This document shows, in pieces, positions 60,087 to 64,000 of a stretch of 64,000 bases of DNA. The notes under the pieces are model-generated. The model saw only the letters and a program-made list of their open reading frames with translations. It did no database searches and was not told where the DNA came from. The stretch comes from Sorghum bicolor (lineage: Eukaryota > Streptophyta > Magnoliopsida > Poales > Poaceae): the NCBI RefSeq assembly GCF_000003195.3, contig NC_012870.2, positions 15,492,501 through 15,556,500 of the forward strand, in the 5' to 3' direction. Both the position numbers and the translations under genes were made by a program. The stretch's first letter is position 1. Each line of letters starts with the position of its first letter.

Positions 60087-63000
60087 TGTAACACCCTAAA
60101 TTTTTTTCTTCTCGAAATAGATGAAAAATAATTTAATTGGTTATTTTTGTGCTCATGAAAATATAGGAAAATAATATTTTTATTAATTTAAAATTATCAT
60201 AGGAGATAGCAATGTGTTTGAGCATGCATGCCTTTGCATTTGATTTATTGAGATGTGTGGATTTAACGAAAGTTTAAAATATTTCAAACTGATTTAAAAG
60301 TGGATTTGAAAATGGCTTGGAATTTAAATAAAAATGAAACTCTCTTCCTCTCTTTCCTTTTTCGCCCAAAAGCCCACTCCTCTCTCCCTCTCGGCCTACT
60401 CCTCTTTCTCCCTCGTGCAGCCCAGCTGGAAGTGAGCTTTCCCTTCCCTCTCGGCCTTGGCCCAAGCCAGCCCAGCAAGGGAGCTTGCCTACCCACACGC
60501 ACGTCCTCCTTCCCTTTTTCTTGGGCCAGAGCCAGCACTTTCACTCAGGCCGGCCCAACAGCACACAGAGGATGCCACCTTCCCTTTCTTTCTCTCACCG
60601 ACAACGTGACCCCACTTGTCAGCATCCTTCCCCCTCTTCCCTTTCTTCTTCCCTGCTTAGTGCCCGACTAAGACTCCACCAAGCCGGAAAACAAATCCTG
60701 TTTTCCCCGTTTTCCCCGGGATCCTATGCCAACACGCCCAACCGACCTCTATTTAGTTTTTGGCAATCACCCGTGACTCCCTTTCCCATCTAGGAGTGTA
60801 TGGGAAGCCCTAGCTGCCATCTATGCCGAAGACCGGATTTCGCCGAGCTTGAACACGCCGCCACTGCAAGAAGATTTGTCCACTCCCGTACCGACAATCC
60901 CGAGTAGTGGCTGAGCTTCACAAGTTGGTAACGAAGCTTTGGAGCCCCTTCTCTTCTTTTTCTACCGCTTTGCTTGCTCGCTAACTTGGCCATGGCATAC
61001 AGGAGGTCGCCAGTCCGTCATCCTGAGCCGCATGGCCTTTGCAAACTGTCCTCGTCCTCGATTTCAACTTGGGTGAGTTCGCAAGGACCCTCCCTTGCTC
61101 CCCATGCACTTTATTCATCATATCGTGGCCTAAATCGCCGAGTCAACAAATGCCGGCGAGGTCCGACCATGGCACCGCCGTGTTCGCCCTTTGCTCCGGC
61201 CAGCAGCCGACCTCCTCTTCCCGTGGATGTAATCTAGTACGTTTAATCTCGATCCAACGGCTCAAATCCCATGGTACCCCTTAGGCTGCCGATTTATCTA
61301 AAGAGACCCTCAGAAATCTTGTATTCGAACCCACAGTCCTTTGTGTAGTTTTAAAAAGAGTTTTCTGTTTTTGAAAGTGTAAACTGACTCACTAGTATTC
61401 AAAATACGTTTTCAAATAAATATAGTTTTGCCACTAGTTTTATATTGTTCATAAAATATTCATTTTAACTCCGATTTGACCTGTTCAAATTGTGTTAGAT
61501 TCGTTTTCACGAGATCTACATGTTAGTAATCTTGGTTCACCAGTTTGATTTTTTTAATTTTGTGACCCTATTTAATGAATTTCTTTTCTATCGAAAATCT
61601 TAGAAAATACGTATCTTCTTTGTCTTAGCTCCCATTTTCGTGATCTTTATAGTTGTATGATCGTAGCGCCAACTCGTACAACCATGAGGGCTATAATGGC
61701 TCTGACTTTAGCTCAGTATAAGGACCTTTTCTAGTTTGTTAGCAGTTACCTTAAATGGCATAAGAATGGCTAGACACGTTGGGTATAGTGCGGCCTCTGT
61801 CCTTGTATATAGGCTGCGTGTTATGTGCCTTAGAAGGGGGGCTCTATATCTACTTGATGAGTGAATCTAATGACCCTAACTTGTTAGACGAACCTTTGAA
61901 AGGCTTCATACTGATCCCTGCCGACTTTCGTGGTAGAGGGTTAAGAGGCTGATCACCTCGGTCGAAAGGGTAAATCACGACTCATGGGTAAAGATGTACA
62001 ATCTCTGTAGAAGCTGATCTTTGAAGGTTGGGACTTGAAGAAGGATCTAAGTGTGAGTAGTTTTAGCCTAGCTTTTAAATTAAGTTATGTTTTGACTAAT
62101 CAAGTCTAAATAACTTTTCATGTGGTTTTATTTAATTAAAATAAATCAAGCATATATGGCCTTTTTCTTGAATATAACAAAAAGTGTATGTAGTCATTTC
62201 TTTTGAACCGTAGCTCCAATTAGCGTGCTTTTTTGCGTCTGTGTTCATAGTAATGCATAGATTAGTTTTCAACCCTTTTTATTGATCGGTGTATTATTCT
62301 AAATTTACTATGTTTGCTATGCATGTTTGTTCGGATGCTTGTGTGGTGCCTTATGATCTTGTCTAGTTAGTGAGATATACGTGTGACCTAAAAGCAAATC
62401 TTTGAAGGTTAGGACTTGAACAAGGATCTAAGTTTAAGGTAAGTATAGCATTGGGTTTTCTTTCTGTGACCATGGTCTTGTGACTTGATTAATGTTCAAG
62501 CAACAAACGATAAAAATGACTTCTTAGCAACTTGAGGATTTTTCTATACGTGATCACCAGGGATTGATAGTACAACCATGAGGATTATATGGCTTTGGCT
62601 TTAGCTCAGTATGAGGACCTTTTCTAGCTTATTAGCGGTTACCTTAAATAGCGTAAGAATGTCTAGATATGTTGGGTATAGTGTGGCCTCTGTCCTTGTG
62701 TATAGGATGCGTGTTATGTGCCATGGAGGGCTATCTGCTTGCCGAGTGAATCTAATGGCCCTAACTTGTTACACGAACCTTTGAAAGGCTTCATAGTGAA
62801 CCTTGCCGGCTTTCCTTGGTAGTGCGCGAAGAAGTCGATGGGCCTCGGGCGAAAGGGTAAATCATGACTCATGGATAAAGGTGTACAACCTCTATACAGT
62901 TTTTAATAAACTGGTATATTAGCTTTGCTCATGGACATGCGTGGCCTTGGGGTCATCTACATTAAGATGATGATTCTTGTTGTGTTAATAACATGATCAT

Positions 63001-63365
63001 TGTTTATAGTTTTATGCTCTATATTATTTGTGTCATTGATCATGATTTTTGTAGGATCTACTACCTTGTTGCTACATTAGTGGAGTTTGACATGGACTCA
63101 CTCTTGCTATTTTCTCCACACCTCAAGAGTATTAGGCTATGATCAACCAGTCAGTTTGGATCACGTAGAGTGGAGTTAATACCTGAAGTTTGGAGTTATC
63201 TTTCATTGTTTGCTACCTAAGGTTATCTCTAATTTATTAAGTATGTTATATAATTTATGCATTGTCTTTTGATATTACCCCTCATTTGTAGCTATATGTG
63301 AGATTTGGCTTCTAAGACTCGCATATGGTGTATATCCAATTTTGTCCTTAAAATTGGGTATTACA
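60087..63365 (+). mobile_element. large LTR-like unit (3.28 kb), TGTAACACCC...GGGTATTACA
   Basis: The termini match the TGTAACACCC type of the other two large LTR-like units and internal layout is similar: CT-rich segment at 60340-60670, then a coding-like GC-rich patch, then AT-rich DNA. The flanking 5-mers (CCAAT and AATTT) differ, so a clean solo-LTR origin is not shown. It contains a diverged direct duplication (about 61673-62045 and 62570-62900). Confidence 0.5.
61673..62900 (+). repeat. diverged direct duplication inside the LTR-like unit
   Basis: CGTACAACCATGAGGGCTAT... near 61675 recurs as AGTACAACCATGAGGATTAT near 62570. Shared blocks include GGACCTTTTCTAG, GTTGGGTATAGTG, CGTGTTATGTGCC and CGAACCTTTGAAAGGCTTCATA. 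ATCTTTGAAGGTTGGGACTTGAA near 62023 recurs near 62399. The period is about 890 bp, with clear divergence between copies. Confidence 0.8.
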
Positions 63366-63479
63366 AATTTAGTAGTGTTCAGACCTACTCCCAAGTAGGG
63401 TTCGGAGCTAGCGCCGCTACACATGTGACATGGTCCAAACCACCCAAAACCCTAGGTCTAGAGCTCAAATCCCTCCAAT

Positions 63480-63961
63480 TCAACTTCAAACTTTGACCCT
63501 TATTCTCTTGGGCCAATACCAAAGTGTTCCACCACTTGTGCACGTGTGTTAGCATATATATTTCAAAGCATTTTCAAGGGTTTTAAGTTAGCAAGTCCTA
63601 ATGCATGTGCATGTATGAATCCACCTAGTGGCAGTGTGGCACATGACAACCGCTTTAACCAAGATTCTCTCCTATTAATAGTATGACTATCTATCCAAAA
63701 CCAACTCATGCCCACTTGGTGTCTTGAGTGACAAACAAAACAAAATGGCCCTTTTAAATATACCTTTGCCTTGAGCCCATTTTGTTTTTCTCTTTCTTCT
63801 TTTCCAAATAGGGAGCACTTGATCTTCACTTAGGCCATCACCATAACCATCATCTAGCTCCACCACTTTGATTGGACCAACCTATCTCAATTACACACTT
63901 AAAGCATAGGGCTATTCCAAATGGGTTTCATCAATTAGCCAAAACCAAACTAGGTCCTTCA
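63480..63961 (-). mobile_element. fragment of the same LTR family as 40381-43440
   Basis: On the minus strand it starts TGAAGGACCTAGTTTGGTTTTGG at 63961, parallel to TGAAAGCCCAAGTTTGG at 43440. Both have GTGCACGT(A/G)TGTTAGCATAT and TTTTCAAGGGTT in the same order further in. Only the first ~480 bp are present here. Confidence 0.55.
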
Positions 63962-64000
63962 ACATATGATGGACAAGATAGGGGTGGTGACCTAGGATTA

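Noticed and set aside
60087..63365. clean solo LTR with TSD
   Set aside because: The 5-mers next to the termini (CCAAT and AATTT) do not match, so only an LTR-like unit is claimed.

Overview
The window is a piece of a grass (Poaceae) nuclear chromosome. Grass and probably panicoid (Sorghum-like) origin is suggested by very GC-rich gene 5' ends, Tourist and Stowaway MITEs, a grass-type tRNA-derived SINE, Athila- and Tekay-like Ty3/gypsy fragments, and grass-style NLR, GAMYB and MBD genes. The species cannot be fixed from sequence alone. Gene density is low. I support four host genes, one clear host pseudogene and many transposable elements (TEs), several nested in one another.

Layout. 1-2532 (-): 5' part of a CC-NBS-LRR immune receptor, running off the left edge. 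2.7-8.9 kb: intergenic DNA with a candidate TIR element, a Tourist-like MITE, a hAT-type element with an 8-bp target-site duplication (TSD) and a 1-kb Mutator-like foldback. 9038-10321 (+): intronless gene for a chloroplast site-2 (RseP/ARASP-like) metalloprotease. 10.3-15.6 kb: intergenic DNA with MITE remnants. 15.6-22.2 kb: a decayed PIF/Harbinger element split by a 5.07-kb solo-LTR-like insertion with a perfect 5-bp TSD. 23-24.6 kb: two small MITEs. 24988-27520 (-): three-exon GAMYB-type R2R3-MYB gene with a miR159 target site and a TATA box near 27790. 27.8-33 kb: intergenic DNA with MITEs, including a textbook hAT MITE (31561-32238).

32988-38999 is a complete-length Ty1/copia element with 771-bp LTRs differing at only two positions and a perfect TSD, yet with broken gag and pol and no recognisable primer binding site. 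40381-43440 is an older solo-LTR-like unit containing a second Mutator-like foldback and a Tourist MITE. 43.57-47.18 kb is a pseudogene of the 3' half of the MBD gene, split by a 2.38-kb solo LTR. 47.4-51.9 kb is a deleted Athila-like gypsy remnant (gag/protease plus env-like third ORF). 52779-55410 (-) is an eight-exon gene for a protein with three methyl-CpG-binding domains (MBD7-like architecture); its promoter is flanked by a 106-bp tandem repeat array. 56-64 kb holds TE debris, a SINE with TSD, and a third large LTR-like unit with an internal duplication.

The host genes are unrelated in function (immunity, plastid proteolysis, GA/miR159-linked transcription, methyl-DNA reading) and there is no operon-like organisation. 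The most informative biology is the MBD gene, its satellite-flanked promoter, and the decayed paralogue whose solo-LTR insertion point can be read against the intact gene. All boundaries were read by eye. No alignments, database searches or expression data were available.
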